Of a stretch of DNA of 64,000 bases, positions 8,403 through 17,900 are shown in pieces. The stretch is from Candidatus Zixiibacteriota bacterium. Lineage in GTDB: Bacteria; Zixibacteria; MSB-5A5; GN15; FEB-12. The stretch lies in NCBI GenBank assembly GCA_029860345.1, contig JAOUBJ010000005.1, positions 124,001-188,000 of the forward strand, given 5' to 3'. Under the pieces are notes generated by a model. That model saw only the letters and a program-made list of their open reading frames with translations. It had not been told where the DNA came from and ran no database searches. Made by a program: the position numbers and the translations under genes. Position 1 is the first letter of the stretch, and every line of letters starts with the position of its first letter.

Positions 8403-9086
8403 ATGTTTAGTAAATTCAAAGAACTGTTTAGTTCCGAAAACCTACTTGACTCAGCCTTCAAGACCACGCTCACCATGATGGAGTTCGATCAGAATATGTT
8501 CGATGCGGCTCGCAAGACTCTTCGCGAATCCGACAGTGACGAACTCCCCTTCGACATCAGAAAAACCGATCGCAAGATTAACAAGTTCGAACGACAGGTT
8601 CGCAGACAGGTGATGACCCACCTGACCATTGCCGGTACGCACAACCTTGCCCCCGGCATGGCTTTGATTTCGATCGTGATTGACGTCGAGCGGATCGGCG
8701 ATTACACCAAGAACATCGTCGACCTGGCCAGTATGCACAAGAAGCGGTTGAGCGGCGGCAAGCACGAAGGTATGCTGAAGGAGATTGAGGAGACTAATGA
8801 GGAGGCTTTCGCCAAGGTTATCCGGATTCTGAAGACACAGGACAAATCATTGGCTCGCGAGGTAATGCAGGTTGAGGTGGAGACCGGCAAGAAAGTGGAG
8901 GCTATCATCGCCAGTATCGTAGCCGGCAAGGACAAAAGCCTCGATACGGCCGACGCTGTGACATTGAGCATGTACGCCCGCTTCTTAAAACGGATCAACG
9001 CGCACCTTACTAATATCGCCAGTTCGATTGTGAATCCATTCCCGCGCATCGGATTTAGAGAGAAGAAGAAGCCGAAAAAATCTTAG
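8403..9086 (+). CDS. PhoU-like regulatory protein paired with the Na/Pi cotransporter
   Basis: A 227-residue, mostly helical soluble protein. Two PhoU-type helical motifs are visible: DVERIGDYTKNI at about 94-105 and a second, weaker copy, RFLKRINAHLTNI, near 193-205. PhoU proteins bind metal clusters through such E/D-xxRIGD motifs and restrain phosphate uptake or signalling. The gene starts 4 nt after the cotransporter stop, so translation is probably coupled, and the pair corresponds to the fused two-domain transporter seen elsewhere. The C-terminus is very basic (REKKKPKKS). Its last bases overlap the end of the convergent exchanger gene by 4 nt. Confidence 0.88.
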   Translation: MFSKFKELFSSENLLDSAFKTTLTMMEFDQNMFDAARKTLRESDSDELPFDIRKTDRKINKFERQVRRQVMTHLTIAGTHNLAPGMALISIVIDVERIGDYTKNIVDLASMHKKRLSGGKHEGMLKEIEETNEEAFAKVIRILKTQDKSLAREVMQVEVETGKKVEAIIASIVAGKDKSLDTADAVTLSMYARFLKRINAHLTNIASSIVNPFPRIGFREKKKPKKS

Positions 9087-10285
9087 CGCTTCTTGAGACC
9101 AAGACCCATGCGCATGGCCGGCAGAAGCTCTCGACGTTGCACAATGTGATATATGATCGCCAAGGCCAAATAAACTGCCATCATTTCCAAACGGATTTCC
9201 GAGAAGACAAGCTGAGCCAAAAAGAGCACCAGCAACGCCAGACCTTCCTTGCGATTGAACTTCAGATTCACTAGAACAGCAACACCAAACAGAGATTGCG
9301 CTGCGGTCAAGAGCAATTCGTGCTGCTGGAAACTATCCAGAACAAAAGGTTTTATCGCACTACCACTGATCGCGTAGACCAACGGAATCGTGCCCACCAA
9401 AAGTGTCCACTGATTCACTTTCGACGAGATCAACGCTTTGATGGCGGAGTTGGCGGCGCCGCGTAGCGCCCACGTGGCGGCGACTATGAATTCGGGCGCC
9501 TCGGACGCCAATGGCGCCAGCCACTGGATCAAAAGACGCTTATCAACGCCAAGTTCCTCGCCCAGATAGATTAATGAGTCTGCGAACTGATGGGCGGAAA
9601 AGAAAATCACCGCGCCCCCCCAAGCAAAAAGGGACACGGTCATCACTCTGCGTGGAACGGTTTTCATGTTAGCGATGATTTTTACCGGTCCCACGAATTC
9701 CGGCTCGATGGTTTCCATTTGGGCCGCCCGCCGTGTGTACATCGCAAACATCAGCACCAGGATAACCGTATCGATCAGGTTAAGACTGCCCTTCAGCGGA
9801 ATCGTGAAAGAATACAGCGTGGCCATGGCAAGGTAGAATATCTCCACCCGTTGCGTGGAATCCATGACAATCTCTTTGCGACGTTTCGCCCAGACATATA
9901 GAAACAGCACCACCGGCCAGCCAAGACCCACCAGCAGTCGATTGGCACCGGTCATGTTTGCGATAGCTAACGGCGCCTGCGAGGGATCATGGGCCGACCT
10001 CCAGGTAAATACAAAATCAACGGCGTACTCGGGCAGCACTGCCAGGAGAGCGAGGATAGCAACCGCCAACGACTCCGAGATGTCAATCTGCGCCGCCTCC
10101 GCTGCCCACGCCAGACAGAATGCCGACCCGAAGATAGCGAAACCAAACACGAGGCTGCCGACAATCGGGCCAACCTCGGAATCCGTCATGCCCAGGTAGA
10201 AACCGGGAATAGTGGCGGCAAGCGTCGTCGCCATCATTACATAGAGTCCGGGTGAAGTTGTGTACTTACCTGGTTGGTGACTCAT
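9083..10285 (-). CDS. Na+/Ca2+ exchanger superfamily (CaCA) membrane protein
   Basis: A 400-residue membrane protein with about ten helices. The two alpha-repeats that carry the ion-binding acidic residues are visible: LLAVLPEYAVDF near residue 80 and LASEAPEFIVAATWAL near residue 255. Both have the PE pair found in cation/Ca2+ exchangers. It probably exports Ca2+ or another cation in exchange for Na+ or H+; the ion is not predictable here. It lies 48 nt downstream of the PTS-IIA/CBS gene on the same strand, so it is probably the last gene of the DUF502 operon. Its stop overlaps the convergent PhoU-like gene. Confidence 0.85.
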   Translation of the reverse strand: MSHQPGKYTTSPGLYVMMATTLAATIPGFYLGMTDSEVGPIVGSLVFGFAIFGSAFCLAWAAEAAQIDISESLAVAILALLAVLPEYAVDFVFTWRSAHDPSQAPLAIANMTGANRLLVGLGWPVVLFLYVWAKRRKEIVMDSTQRVEIFYLAMATLYSFTIPLKGSLNLIDTVILVLMFAMYTRRAAQMETIEPEFVGPVKIIANMKTVPRRVMTVSLFAWGGAVIFFSAHQFADSLIYLGEELGVDKRLLIQWLAPLASEAPEFIVAATWALRGAANSAIKALISSKVNQWTLLVGTIPLVYAISGSAIKPFVLDSFQQHELLLTAAQSLFGVAVLVNLKFNRKEGLALLVLFLAQLVFSEIRLEMMAVYLALAIIYHIVQRRELLPAMRMGLGLKKR

Positions 10286-10333
10286 TTTACTACTGGATAC
10301 TCGGGGAACTCAATAAAAGTCGTGATGCCCTGA

Positions 10334-11239
10334 TCATCCCCTTATTACCATACTCACGATATCTTTGCGCAGCAGCACGCCGACCAGATTCTCGTTCTGG
10401 CAAACAAACACCCGGCGCACATCCTTGAAGATCATCATGGCAGCCACTTCCACAATGCGGGTATCGGGCGTTGTCACCTCGAAGTCGGAGCGGTAGAGTT
10501 GCGACACCTTGATTTTGTCTTCCTGCTTGAGCAATTCCTCGAACGGCTCGACATCCATTGAGTAGTTAAGATTGGAGATGAGCGACTTGTAATCCGGCAG
10601 GGCCGCCTTGATCAAATCCCGATCATCGATGACGCCCAGTAGCTTGTTTCTTTCGTCGACCACGGCCAGCGCAGAGAGGCGAAAACGGAACATTTCATTG
10701 GCCACGTCTTTGAGCGTGTTGTCCGGCGTTACGCAGGCGACTTTATGACGCATAACGTCCTTGACCATCAGCTCTTTGTCGACCTGGAGACCGGCGTCGC
10801 TGATTAGCTTGATAAGGTCGACCGGTCTTGTCACGGCCAGTACTTTCTCAAGAGTACCATCGACTCGCCCGAAAGCAGCCAACCCGGACAGCATCTGCAG
10901 ATACAACTTAGCAATAGTTGAAGGGGTCAGAAGCAGGCAGATGACGTGCGAAGGTATCCCGTCTGCGGTCTTGCCCACCAAGCCCTCTTTGGAAACGCCT
11001 ATCAGAATGTAGAGTTCGTTAACCGCATCGGTGCGAGCATGAGGAAAAGCAAAGCCATGACCATAGGATGTATTTTCGATATCTTCACGTTCTCTGATCG
11101 ACTTGAGGATTGAATCGAAATCCAGTTGCACACCTTCATGCTTGATCAAATCGAGCAGTTCGATAACCGCCTCATCCTTGGTCTTTGCCCGTAAGTTTAT
11201 CGAAATACGCCGTTCCATTATCAGGTTGGCCAGATTCAC
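10334..11239 (-). CDS. PTS EIIA (PtsN-like) domain fused to a CBS-domain pair
   Basis: A 301-residue cytoplasmic protein. Residues 1 to about 150 form a fructose/nitrogen-type PTS EIIA domain with the phosphorylatable histidine in FAFPHART (His67). Residues of about 155-300 form two CBS domains, which usually bind adenine nucleotides (RDLIKAAL and LRKDIVSMVIRG are typical CBS ends). The combination suggests a regulator that reads both PTS phosphorylation and nucleotide state. No sugar permease or other PTS gene is nearby, so transport is unlikely. The start codon overlaps the DUF502 stop by 4 nt, and the ion exchanger follows. Control of that exchanger is a reasonable but unproven role. Confidence 0.88.
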   Translation of the reverse strand: MNLANLIMERRISINLRAKTKDEAVIELLDLIKHEGVQLDFDSILKSIREREDIENTSYGHGFAFPHARTDAVNELYILIGVSKEGLVGKTADGIPSHVICLLLTPSTIAKLYLQMLSGLAAFGRVDGTLEKVLAVTRPVDLIKLISDAGLQVDKELMVKDVMRHKVACVTPDNTLKDVANEMFRFRLSALAVVDERNKLLGVIDDRDLIKAALPDYKSLISNLNYSMDVEPFEELLKQEDKIKVSQLYRSDFEVTTPDTRIVEVAAMMIFKDVRRVFVCQNENLVGVLLRKDIVSMVIRG

Positions 11240-11889
11240 TTAACTACCTCTCTTTTTTCGTTCGAACTACTTTGCGGTCGGCATTGAAATGTGGTCGGTG
11301 ACGCCACACCTCCTGAAACCAGGAACTTGACACCCTCTTCCACGGTCATGTTTACCGCCATGACCTCACTCGCCGGCACCACAAGTACAATCCCGGACAC
11401 GGGCGTCGGTGTCGACGGTACGAATACGGTGACATACTGGCTTGTCTCCCCGTTGATCTCCATTACCGGGCGTTTGGCCACGAAACAGAGCGCGTAGGCG
11501 CCACGGCGGGGGTACTCCACCAGCGCCACTTCTTTGAACGAGTCGACAGTCGGCAGGGCGATAGCTTCCAACAGTTGTTTGGCCGCCGAGTAAATGGGAC
11601 GAATGAGCGGCATGCGAACCAGGATGCTATCCCCCAGACGGTAGAGTCGAGCTCCGACTAAGTTGCGAGTAAAAAAACCGGCCAGGATAATCAGCAAGAT
11701 AGTGGTCACGATTCCCAGTCCGGGGTAGTACCACCCGACTACACGATGCAAAGCAGGTTCCAGCAGACCGTCGACTACTTCGAACAAAACTTTCAGCACC
11801 AGGTATGTCAGGATCAACGGCACCACGACCAGAACGCCGCTTACGAAGTGGCGTTTGACGATGGCTTTTACTGTATCAAGCAACTTCAT
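11236..11889 (-). CDS. DUF502 family membrane protein
   Basis: A 217-residue protein matching the DUF502 family. It has two N-terminal membrane helices (about 15-40 and 58-78), then RNLVGARLYRLGDSILVRMPLIRPIYSAAKQ (split here as RNLVGARLYR and MPLIRPIYSAAKQ) and VTVFVPSTPTPVSGIVLVVP, which are family landmarks. Function is not established; plant relatives (COV1/LCV) are membrane proteins of unclear biochemical role. It is the first gene of the operon that continues with the PTS-IIA/CBS protein (4-nt overlap) and the exchanger. A consensus promoter lies just upstream. Confidence 0.85.
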   Translation of the reverse strand: MKLLDTVKAIVKRHFVSGVLVVVPLILTYLVLKVLFEVVDGLLEPALHRVVGWYYPGLGIVTTILLIILAGFFTRNLVGARLYRLGDSILVRMPLIRPIYSAAKQLLEAIALPTVDSFKEVALVEYPRRGAYALCFVAKRPVMEINGETSQYVTVFVPSTPTPVSGIVLVVPASEVMAVNMTVEEGVKFLVSGGVASPTTFQCRPQSSSNEKREVVK

Positions 11890-11921
11890 TCAGACACCCG
11901 TCCCTGTGTAACACCGAAATG

Positions 11922-11950
11922 ATTATACCAGCGAGCAAGGAAGGTGTCAA
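11922..11950 (-). promoter_or_regulatory. Consensus sigma70 promoter for the DUF502 operon
   Basis: The minus strand has TTGACA (11945-11950), a 17-nt spacer and TATAAT (11922-11927), both hexamers matching the consensus exactly. The ATG at 11889 lies about 27 nt from the expected start of transcription. This is the best promoter in the window. Confidence 0.8.
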
Positions 11951-11964
11951 CAATTATCCAACGT

Positions 11965-13473
11965 CTACCTGGGGATCACGCCCGCGGCCGATGGGATATC
12001 GGAGACAAATTGAAGAATCGGCTCAGCATAGATACCGAAAAGTACAACACCAATCAATCCAATGGCTATGACTGCCACGGCCGGTGCATCAGGCTTGAGG
12101 CTATAAGGGGAGGCGGCGTTTGAGAAATACATCTGCTTGATAACATTGGCATAGTAGTACAACGAAAACACAGCCGTAATCAAACCGACACCGGCCACCC
12201 AGTACAACCAGGAGTGAAGTTCGTTGTGCGAAGCTAAAGACACAGCAGCTGCAAACACCTTGTACTTGGCCAAGAAACCGGCCAGCGGCGGGATGCCGGC
12301 CAGCGACAACATAAACACGGCCATGGCCGCCGCAATTCCCGGCGAAGACTGTGACAAACCACGGTAGGTTCCCAACTGGCACGATCCCGTCCGGTCTTCG
12401 ACCACGGCCACGATGGCAAAGGCACCCATGTTGGCAAACATGTAGGCAAACATATAGAAGCTGACGGCTTCGAGGCCCCATTCGTTGACGGCGACCATAC
12501 CGATCATCATATAGCCGGCCTGGGCAATTGACGAGTACGCCAACATGCGTTTGATGTTGGTCTGCCTGATAGCCACCACGTTGCCGTAGATCATGGCGGC
12601 ACAGGCCAGAATTCCGACCAGGTAGCCCCAATCGTTGGGGGCCATCTCACGTCCCCAAAAGGCCCAGAGACCGTTGACGAAGATTTTCGAAAACGCAACC
12701 AAACCCGCCGCTTTTGAGCCGACCGATAAGAAAGCGGCAATCGGGGTCGGGGAGCCTTCATATACATCCGGCGCCCATTGATGGAACGGCGGCAAGGCCA
12801 ACTTGAAACCCAGTCCGGCGATGATGATGATCAAGGCCACCATCGGAACCACCCCGATAGATCCATGCGCGATGAACATGGCCGCCAGGTTCATCTTCAT
12901 CGGCACGATTTCAGTCGTGGCCGACATACCGTAGAGGAACGAAAGACCATAGAGCAACAAGGCCGACGAAAAAGCGCCAAAGACAAAGTACTTGATACCG
13001 GCCTCAACGGATAGCTTGTCGTCCTTGTAAAAGGCGGCCAGGATAAACAACGGAATGGTCGTAAGTTCCAATCCGATCCACAGCGACAACAATTCCTGCG
13101 ACGAAGCAAGGAACATCATCCCAACCGTCGACATCAGAATCAACCCGAAGTACTCGCCTCTGTGGTTTACGATTCGTTGTCGGGTGATGCTAAACGAACT
13201 GCCGACGGCCATAAAGGCGGCGCCCAGAAAAATGACTTTGAAAAAGAGAGCCATCGGTTCATTGAAGAACATCCTCCCAAAGCCACGGCCGTAGCCGGTG
13301 ACCGACAGCAGGCCGCCGCAGATTAGGAGTCCGGCCAGTGTCAGATAGCCGACGGCATCACCTTTTTTTCGTCCTGTGATCAGGTCGAAGAGGATGACTA
13401 CCAGGGACCAGAGAAACAGAAATATCTCCGGCAGCATCAGACGCAGACTGTAATCGGGTAGCTCGAATTCCAT
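11965..13473 (-). CDS. nuoN: NADH-quinone oxidoreductase subunit N
   Basis: A 502-residue antiporter-like membrane subunit of respiratory complex I, one of three proton-pumping subunits (N, M, L). About 14 helices are visible, with the conserved stretches ELTTIPLFIL, GFKLALPPFHQW and MLAYSSIAQAGYMMIG, the last two carrying the lysine and surroundings typical of NuoN. It is the last gene of the operon, 4 nt after nuoM. No intrinsic terminator was found behind it, and the gap to the DUF502 gene also holds that gene's promoter. Confidence 0.95.
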   Translation of the reverse strand: MEFELPDYSLRLMLPEIFLFLWSLVVILFDLITGRKKGDAVGYLTLAGLLICGGLLSVTGYGRGFGRMFFNEPMALFFKVIFLGAAFMAVGSSFSITRQRIVNHRGEYFGLILMSTVGMMFLASSQELLSLWIGLELTTIPLFILAAFYKDDKLSVEAGIKYFVFGAFSSALLLYGLSFLYGMSATTEIVPMKMNLAAMFIAHGSIGVVPMVALIIIIAGLGFKLALPPFHQWAPDVYEGSPTPIAAFLSVGSKAAGLVAFSKIFVNGLWAFWGREMAPNDWGYLVGILACAAMIYGNVVAIRQTNIKRMLAYSSIAQAGYMMIGMVAVNEWGLEAVSFYMFAYMFANMGAFAIVAVVEDRTGSCQLGTYRGLSQSSPGIAAAMAVFMLSLAGIPPLAGFLAKYKVFAAAVSLASHNELHSWLYWVAGVGLITAVFSLYYYANVIKQMYFSNAASPYSLKPDAPAVAVIAIGLIGVVLFGIYAEPILQFVSDIPSAAGVIPR

Positions 13474-13477
13474 TTTG

Positions 13478-14968
13478 TTACCGCGCCATCAAAGTTATCA
13501 GATTCTCCAGAGTCGCGTTCATCAATAGACTCAGCGGCTTCGGATAGATGCCGACGAACAATGTCAACAACATCAACGGAACCACCGTCACCAACTCGCG
13601 AATGTTGATTTCTTTCAGGCCGCCCCACTTGGCCAGATCAAACTCACCGAGGAATACATTCTGCACCATCCTCAGCATGTAGGCGGCGCCCAGGACTACG
13701 CCCAACACCGAGATGCCGACCAGCACTTTGTTCAAGGCCGAGAAAGCGCCGACAAAAATCATGAACTCACTTATGAACCCGCTCATGCCCGGCAAACCGA
13801 GGGCAGCCATCGAGAAGAACACCATAATGCCGGAGTAAATCGGAAGTTTGGCGCCGAGTCCGCCAAAGGCTGCTATTTCGCGGGTGTGGGCGCGGTCATA
13901 GATGACTCCGACCAATAGGAATAATGCGCCGGTGATCAAACCGTGCGAGATCATCTGAAACATGCATCCGGCGATGGCCGTCACCGATGAAACAGCAGCC
14001 AGTGCGAGCATGCAATAACCCATGTGGGACACCGATGAATAGGCCACCAGCTTTTTGAGGTCCTTTTGCGCCATTGACACCAAGGCGCCGTAGATTATCG
14101 CAATGACGCCGAGCAGGGCTATCCAGAACGACAGCGTGCGCAGCGCTTCGGGGAACATCGGCCAACTGATTCGCAGCATGGCATAAGTTCCCATCTTCAA
14201 CAAGACACCGGCCAGGATTACCGATACTGCCGTGGGTGCCTCCACGTGTGCATCAGGTAGCCAGGTGTGGAACGGCCATACAGGTACCTTGATTGCGAAG
14301 GCTATGAAGAAGAAGATGAAGCAGACCATCTGCAAAGTGTGCGACAGCGCCGGGCTGGTTTCCAGCAGGGTCATCATGTTGAGCGTGTGCGGTTCCGACG
14401 TGAAGTACAGAATCAGAATCGATATCAACATGAAGATGGAGCCAAACAACGTATACAAGAAGAACTTGATCGCTGCGTACTCTTTGCGTGGTCCCCCCCA
14501 GACGCCGATCAGGAAATACATCGGCACCAGCATGATCTCCCAGAACACATAGAAGAGAAAAAAGTCAAGGGCTACAAACACGCCCATCATGCCGGCTTCC
14601 AGAAGGAGGAAGAAGGCAAAGTATTCTTTGACGCGGTTGGTAATGCCGAACGATGCAATCAACGAAATCGTGCTCAACAGTCCGGTCAGGAACAACATCG
14701 GCACCGAGATGCCGTCGACGCCCAGAAAGTACTGGATGTTCAGGCTCGGTATCCAGCTGTACGGTCCCTCCTGGTAGGCCATGGCCGCCGAACCGGAAAA
14801 GTTGACGAAGTAGTCCCAAGTGAGCCAAAAAGAGAGGAACATGGGAATCAGGCTGATGATGGTCGCCGTCCAACGAATGCTCTTGTGGTTTTCTTTTGGG
14901 AGCAGCATCACCACCACCGTCCCGACAATGGGAACGAATATCAATGAACTCAGATACGGGATTTCCAT
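13478..14968 (-). CDS. nuoM: NADH-quinone oxidoreductase subunit M
   Basis: A 496-residue antiporter-like membrane subunit of complex I. Landmarks: FFLFYVFWEIMLVPMYFLIG with the essential glutamate, KVPVWPFHTWLPDAHVEAPT, and LKKLVAYSSVSHMGY. The length is normal for NuoM. It starts 22 nt after the nuoL stop, and nuoN follows after 4 nt. Confidence 0.96.
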   Translation of the reverse strand: MEIPYLSSLIFVPIVGTVVVMLLPKENHKSIRWTATIISLIPMFLSFWLTWDYFVNFSGSAAMAYQEGPYSWIPSLNIQYFLGVDGISVPMLFLTGLLSTISLIASFGITNRVKEYFAFFLLLEAGMMGVFVALDFFLFYVFWEIMLVPMYFLIGVWGGPRKEYAAIKFFLYTLFGSIFMLISILILYFTSEPHTLNMMTLLETSPALSHTLQMVCFIFFFIAFAIKVPVWPFHTWLPDAHVEAPTAVSVILAGVLLKMGTYAMLRISWPMFPEALRTLSFWIALLGVIAIIYGALVSMAQKDLKKLVAYSSVSHMGYCMLALAAVSSVTAIAGCMFQMISHGLITGALFLLVGVIYDRAHTREIAAFGGLGAKLPIYSGIMVFFSMAALGLPGMSGFISEFMIFVGAFSALNKVLVGISVLGVVLGAAYMLRMVQNVFLGEFDLAKWGGLKEINIRELVTVVPLMLLTLFVGIYPKPLSLLMNATLENLITLMAR

Positions 14969-14990
14969 AACTTTGATCTATCCTCCAAAC

Positions 14991-17084
14991 TCAGGCAGGT
15001 TCTTTCTCTTTTGTTTCGGCGGCCGATGCTTGCTGTCCGATCGATCTTGAGAGGGCGGCGAGGAAAATGATACCGACCGTCAAGAGGATTGACAATAGAG
15101 GCAACCCACCCTCTCTGTCCGGCGATCCCATTTCCAGCTTGACAAATGCCAGCAGAACGATCAGCAGCATCGCAAAGAACGTATAGAATTGGACGTGACC
15201 GGTCTGGAAAAACCTCAGGATGTCGGCTCCCTGACGGACAATCCATCCGGACCCGTTAACAGCGCCGTCAACGATCCATTTATCGAACCACATTTTGATA
15301 TCCGACCACACGATAGTAAACCGAGCCGCGCCATTGACCAGACCGTCGATTATACCGGCGTCAAAACGCCACATCAAACGACCAAAGGCCATTGTCGGTC
15401 GCAGAAGGATCAGTTCGTACAGTTCATCGAAGTAGTACTTGTTGTACAGCAACGTATGGAGCGGTTTGAATCTCTCGGCCAGGCTGTCTGCGCTGATTGA
15501 TTTCTTGTAGTAGACCAAGTAGGCCAGCCCGATACCCGAAGCCGCCACGATGGTCGAAACAACCATCAGAAGATAGTTTGCATGCGGATGGTATCCCTCA
15601 CCGTGCGACACGAACGACGCGAAACCATGCTTGATCCAGGGTATACCCACCCAACCGGCGAAGATTGACAGGAAGGCCAGGAAGACCAACGGGTAGGTCA
15701 TCACCTTTGGCGACTCGTGCGCATTGTCGAAACGTTCCTTATCGCGCGGCTCGCCGTAGAAGGTCAAGAAGCAAAGTCGGAACATGTAGAATGCAGTCAT
15801 GAATGCAATCAACAACGTGAAGACGAAGAAGATGGGATGGTGCGATGAGGCCGCCACAATTTCATCTTTGGACCAAAACCCGGAAAGCGGGAAGATCCCG
15901 GCTATCGATAACGATGCGATAATGAACGTCGGACCGGTGATCTTTAGTTTGCCGAGGAGACCACCCATCTTCTGGATATCATTGGTGTGCACGGCGTGAA
16001 TCACCGAACCGGCGCCTAAGAACAAAAGTCCCTTGAAGAATGCATGCGTCATCAGGTGGAAAGTGCCGGCGTAGAATCCCGGTGAATGTTCCCCCACCGC
16101 GGTGTCGTAACCATAGAGACCGAGCGCCATTATCATGTAACCCAACTGGCTACAGGTTGAATAGGCGAGCACTCGCTTGATATCGTTTTGTACCAAGGCG
16201 ATTGACCCGGCCATAAATGAAGTTACCAATCCGATGACGGCCACTACCATTGACGCTTCCGCCGAACCTACAAACACACTCATCGAACGGGCCACCAAGT
16301 AGACCCCGGCTGCGACCATGGTGGCGGCATGAATCAGCGCCGAGACCGGCGTGGGTCCTTCCATGGCGTCCGGCAACCAGACATGCAGAGGAAACTGCGC
16401 CGATTTTCCGACGGCGCCGCAGAATATAAAGATGGCAGCGGCTGTCAGAATGCCGGTTGGAATCATGCCGGCTGCCACACTGTCGAAGACCTCACCATAG
16501 TTGAAAGTCCCGGCATAAACGGCAAGTAGAAAAAGTCCTACCAAAAAGCCGAGATCGCCCACCCGAGTTGTAAGAAACGCTTTTTTGCAGGCGTTGGCCG
16601 CTGATGCTTTCTCAAACCAAAAGCCGATCAGCAAATAACTTGTCAAGCCGACCAACTCCCAGAAGATGAAGATCATGAAAAAGTTGTTGGCCAGAACCAG
16701 TCCCAACATCGAGAACAAAAAGAGTGACAAGTACGAGAAGAACCGGCTGAACCTGGGGTCGCCATGCATGTATCCGATGGAGTAAATCTGCACACAAGCG
16801 CCAACGGTGGTTACAACCACCAACATCACGGCCGCCAGCGGGTCGATGAGGATACCTATCTCCGGTGCGAAACGGGTGAACTCGACAAACTTGTAAAACA
16901 TTTCGTAGGCTTGGCCGTGCGCCGACAGTTGCTCGATAAGGACCATAACCGACATGGCCCAGGACGAGAGAATCGCGGCAATTGAAACACCTGCCGAGAG
17001 TTTCTCATTCCATCGCAAGAAGAAGACGATCAGAACGAAGGACAACAAGGGAAGCAGCGCGATCAGGTATGAATGTTCAGTCAT
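14991..17084 (-). CDS. nuoL: NADH-quinone oxidoreductase subunit L
   Basis: A 697-residue complex I subunit, the distal pump with the long lateral helix. Landmarks: FFMIFIFWELVGLTSYLLIG, GKSAQFPLHVWLPDAMEGPT, and DIKRVLAYSTCSQLGYMIMA. Beyond the antiporter core, the C-terminal part carries the amphipathic helix and a final membrane anchor near residues 640-690, as expected for full-length NuoL. It lies 10 nt after nuoK. Confidence 0.96.
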   Translation of the reverse strand: MTEHSYLIALLPLLSFVLIVFFLRWNEKLSAGVSIAAILSSWAMSVMVLIEQLSAHGQAYEMFYKFVEFTRFAPEIGILIDPLAAVMLVVVTTVGACVQIYSIGYMHGDPRFSRFFSYLSLFLFSMLGLVLANNFFMIFIFWELVGLTSYLLIGFWFEKASAANACKKAFLTTRVGDLGFLVGLFLLAVYAGTFNYGEVFDSVAAGMIPTGILTAAAIFIFCGAVGKSAQFPLHVWLPDAMEGPTPVSALIHAATMVAAGVYLVARSMSVFVGSAEASMVVAVIGLVTSFMAGSIALVQNDIKRVLAYSTCSQLGYMIMALGLYGYDTAVGEHSPGFYAGTFHLMTHAFFKGLLFLGAGSVIHAVHTNDIQKMGGLLGKLKITGPTFIIASLSIAGIFPLSGFWSKDEIVAASSHHPIFFVFTLLIAFMTAFYMFRLCFLTFYGEPRDKERFDNAHESPKVMTYPLVFLAFLSIFAGWVGIPWIKHGFASFVSHGEGYHPHANYLLMVVSTIVAASGIGLAYLVYYKKSISADSLAERFKPLHTLLYNKYYFDELYELILLRPTMAFGRLMWRFDAGIIDGLVNGAARFTIVWSDIKMWFDKWIVDGAVNGSGWIVRQGADILRFFQTGHVQFYTFFAMLLIVLLAFVKLEMGSPDREGGLPLLSILLTVGIIFLAALSRSIGQQASAAETKEKEPA

Positions 17085-17094
17085 GCTTGTTATC

Positions 17095-17394
17095 CTACCA
17101 CTTCATCACATTAAGGTTGTCCATACCAATTCCACGCCAGTTGCGATAGATCAGAAGCACGATAGCCAGACCGACTACGGCTTCAGCCGCCGCGACGACA
17201 ACGATGAACAATGCGAACATCTGCCCGACCAGCGCATCCGTTGCAACAAACTTGTTAAAAGCGACAAAATTGATGTTGGCGGCGTTGAACATCAGCTCGA
17301 GCGACATCAAAATGCCGATAACGTTTCTGCGTGTCAGAACGCCGAACAATCCGATGGCGAAAAGAACCGCCGCCAATGCCAGATAGTAAAACAT
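17095..17394 (-). CDS. nuoK: NADH-quinone oxidoreductase subunit K
   Basis: A 99-residue membrane subunit of complex I with three helices. The conserved glutamates lie in the second and third helices (SLELMFNAANINFVAF and VAAAEAVVGLAIV). Its ATG shares one base with the nuoJ stop (TGATG), so translation is probably coupled. Confidence 0.95.
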   Translation of the reverse strand: MFYYLALAAVLFAIGLFGVLTRRNVIGILMSLELMFNAANINFVAFNKFVATDALVGQMFALFIVVVAAAEAVVGLAIVLLIYRNWRGIGMDNLNVMKW

Positions 17395-17900
17395 CAGGAG
17401 CGCTCCTTCCTGGCCAGGACAATGGCGCCGATCAAGGCAGCCAACAAGAGCACCGACACTACTTCAAACGGCAACATGAAGTCGGTCATCAGATATTTGC
17501 CGATACTACCGACGTTGTCGGCGATCAAGTCTCCCTTGGCGGGCGGCCACACTCCCGTCTCCTTGATGAGATAGGGGGCGCCGATGGCAAAGAGGCTGCA
17601 TACGACAAAGGCGATGGTGCCGTTTTGGTTGTGTTGGAGTGTTTTGCTCGACCCCAGATCGGTGGTCAACATGACCGTGAACACAATCAGTATGGCCACT
17701 GCTCCCACATAGATCAACACCTGCGCTGCGGCCAGGAATTCTGCGCCCAACAGAATATAGATTCCTGCAACCGCCGACAAACAGAGAATCAGGCAGAGCG
17801 CGCAGTGGAAGATATTTCTAAGGGTCACCACAAGCAGGCCGGAGACCAGGATCACCAAGGCGAGAATCCAGAAGACGATGCCGGGCTCAAGAAGTTCCAT
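17394..17900 (-). CDS. nuoJ: NADH-quinone oxidoreductase subunit J
   Basis: A 168-residue membrane subunit of complex I with five predicted helices. The third region, EFLAAAQVLIYVGAVAILIVF, is the conserved NuoJ helix that takes part in the E-channel. It begins inside the end of nuoI (14-nt overlap). Confidence 0.94.
   Translation of the reverse strand: MELLEPGIVFWILALVILVSGLLVVTLRNIFHCALCLILCLSAVAGIYILLGAEFLAAAQVLIYVGAVAILIVFTVMLTTDLGSSKTLQHNQNGTIAFVVCSLFAIGAPYLIKETGVWPPAKGDLIADNVGSIGKYLMTDFMLPFEVVSVLLLAALIGAIVLARKERS

Noticed and set aside
13896-14947. Long open frames opposite or out of frame with nuoM
   Set aside because: NuoM is complete and conserved in its own frame; these shadows have His/Arg-rich low-complexity products.
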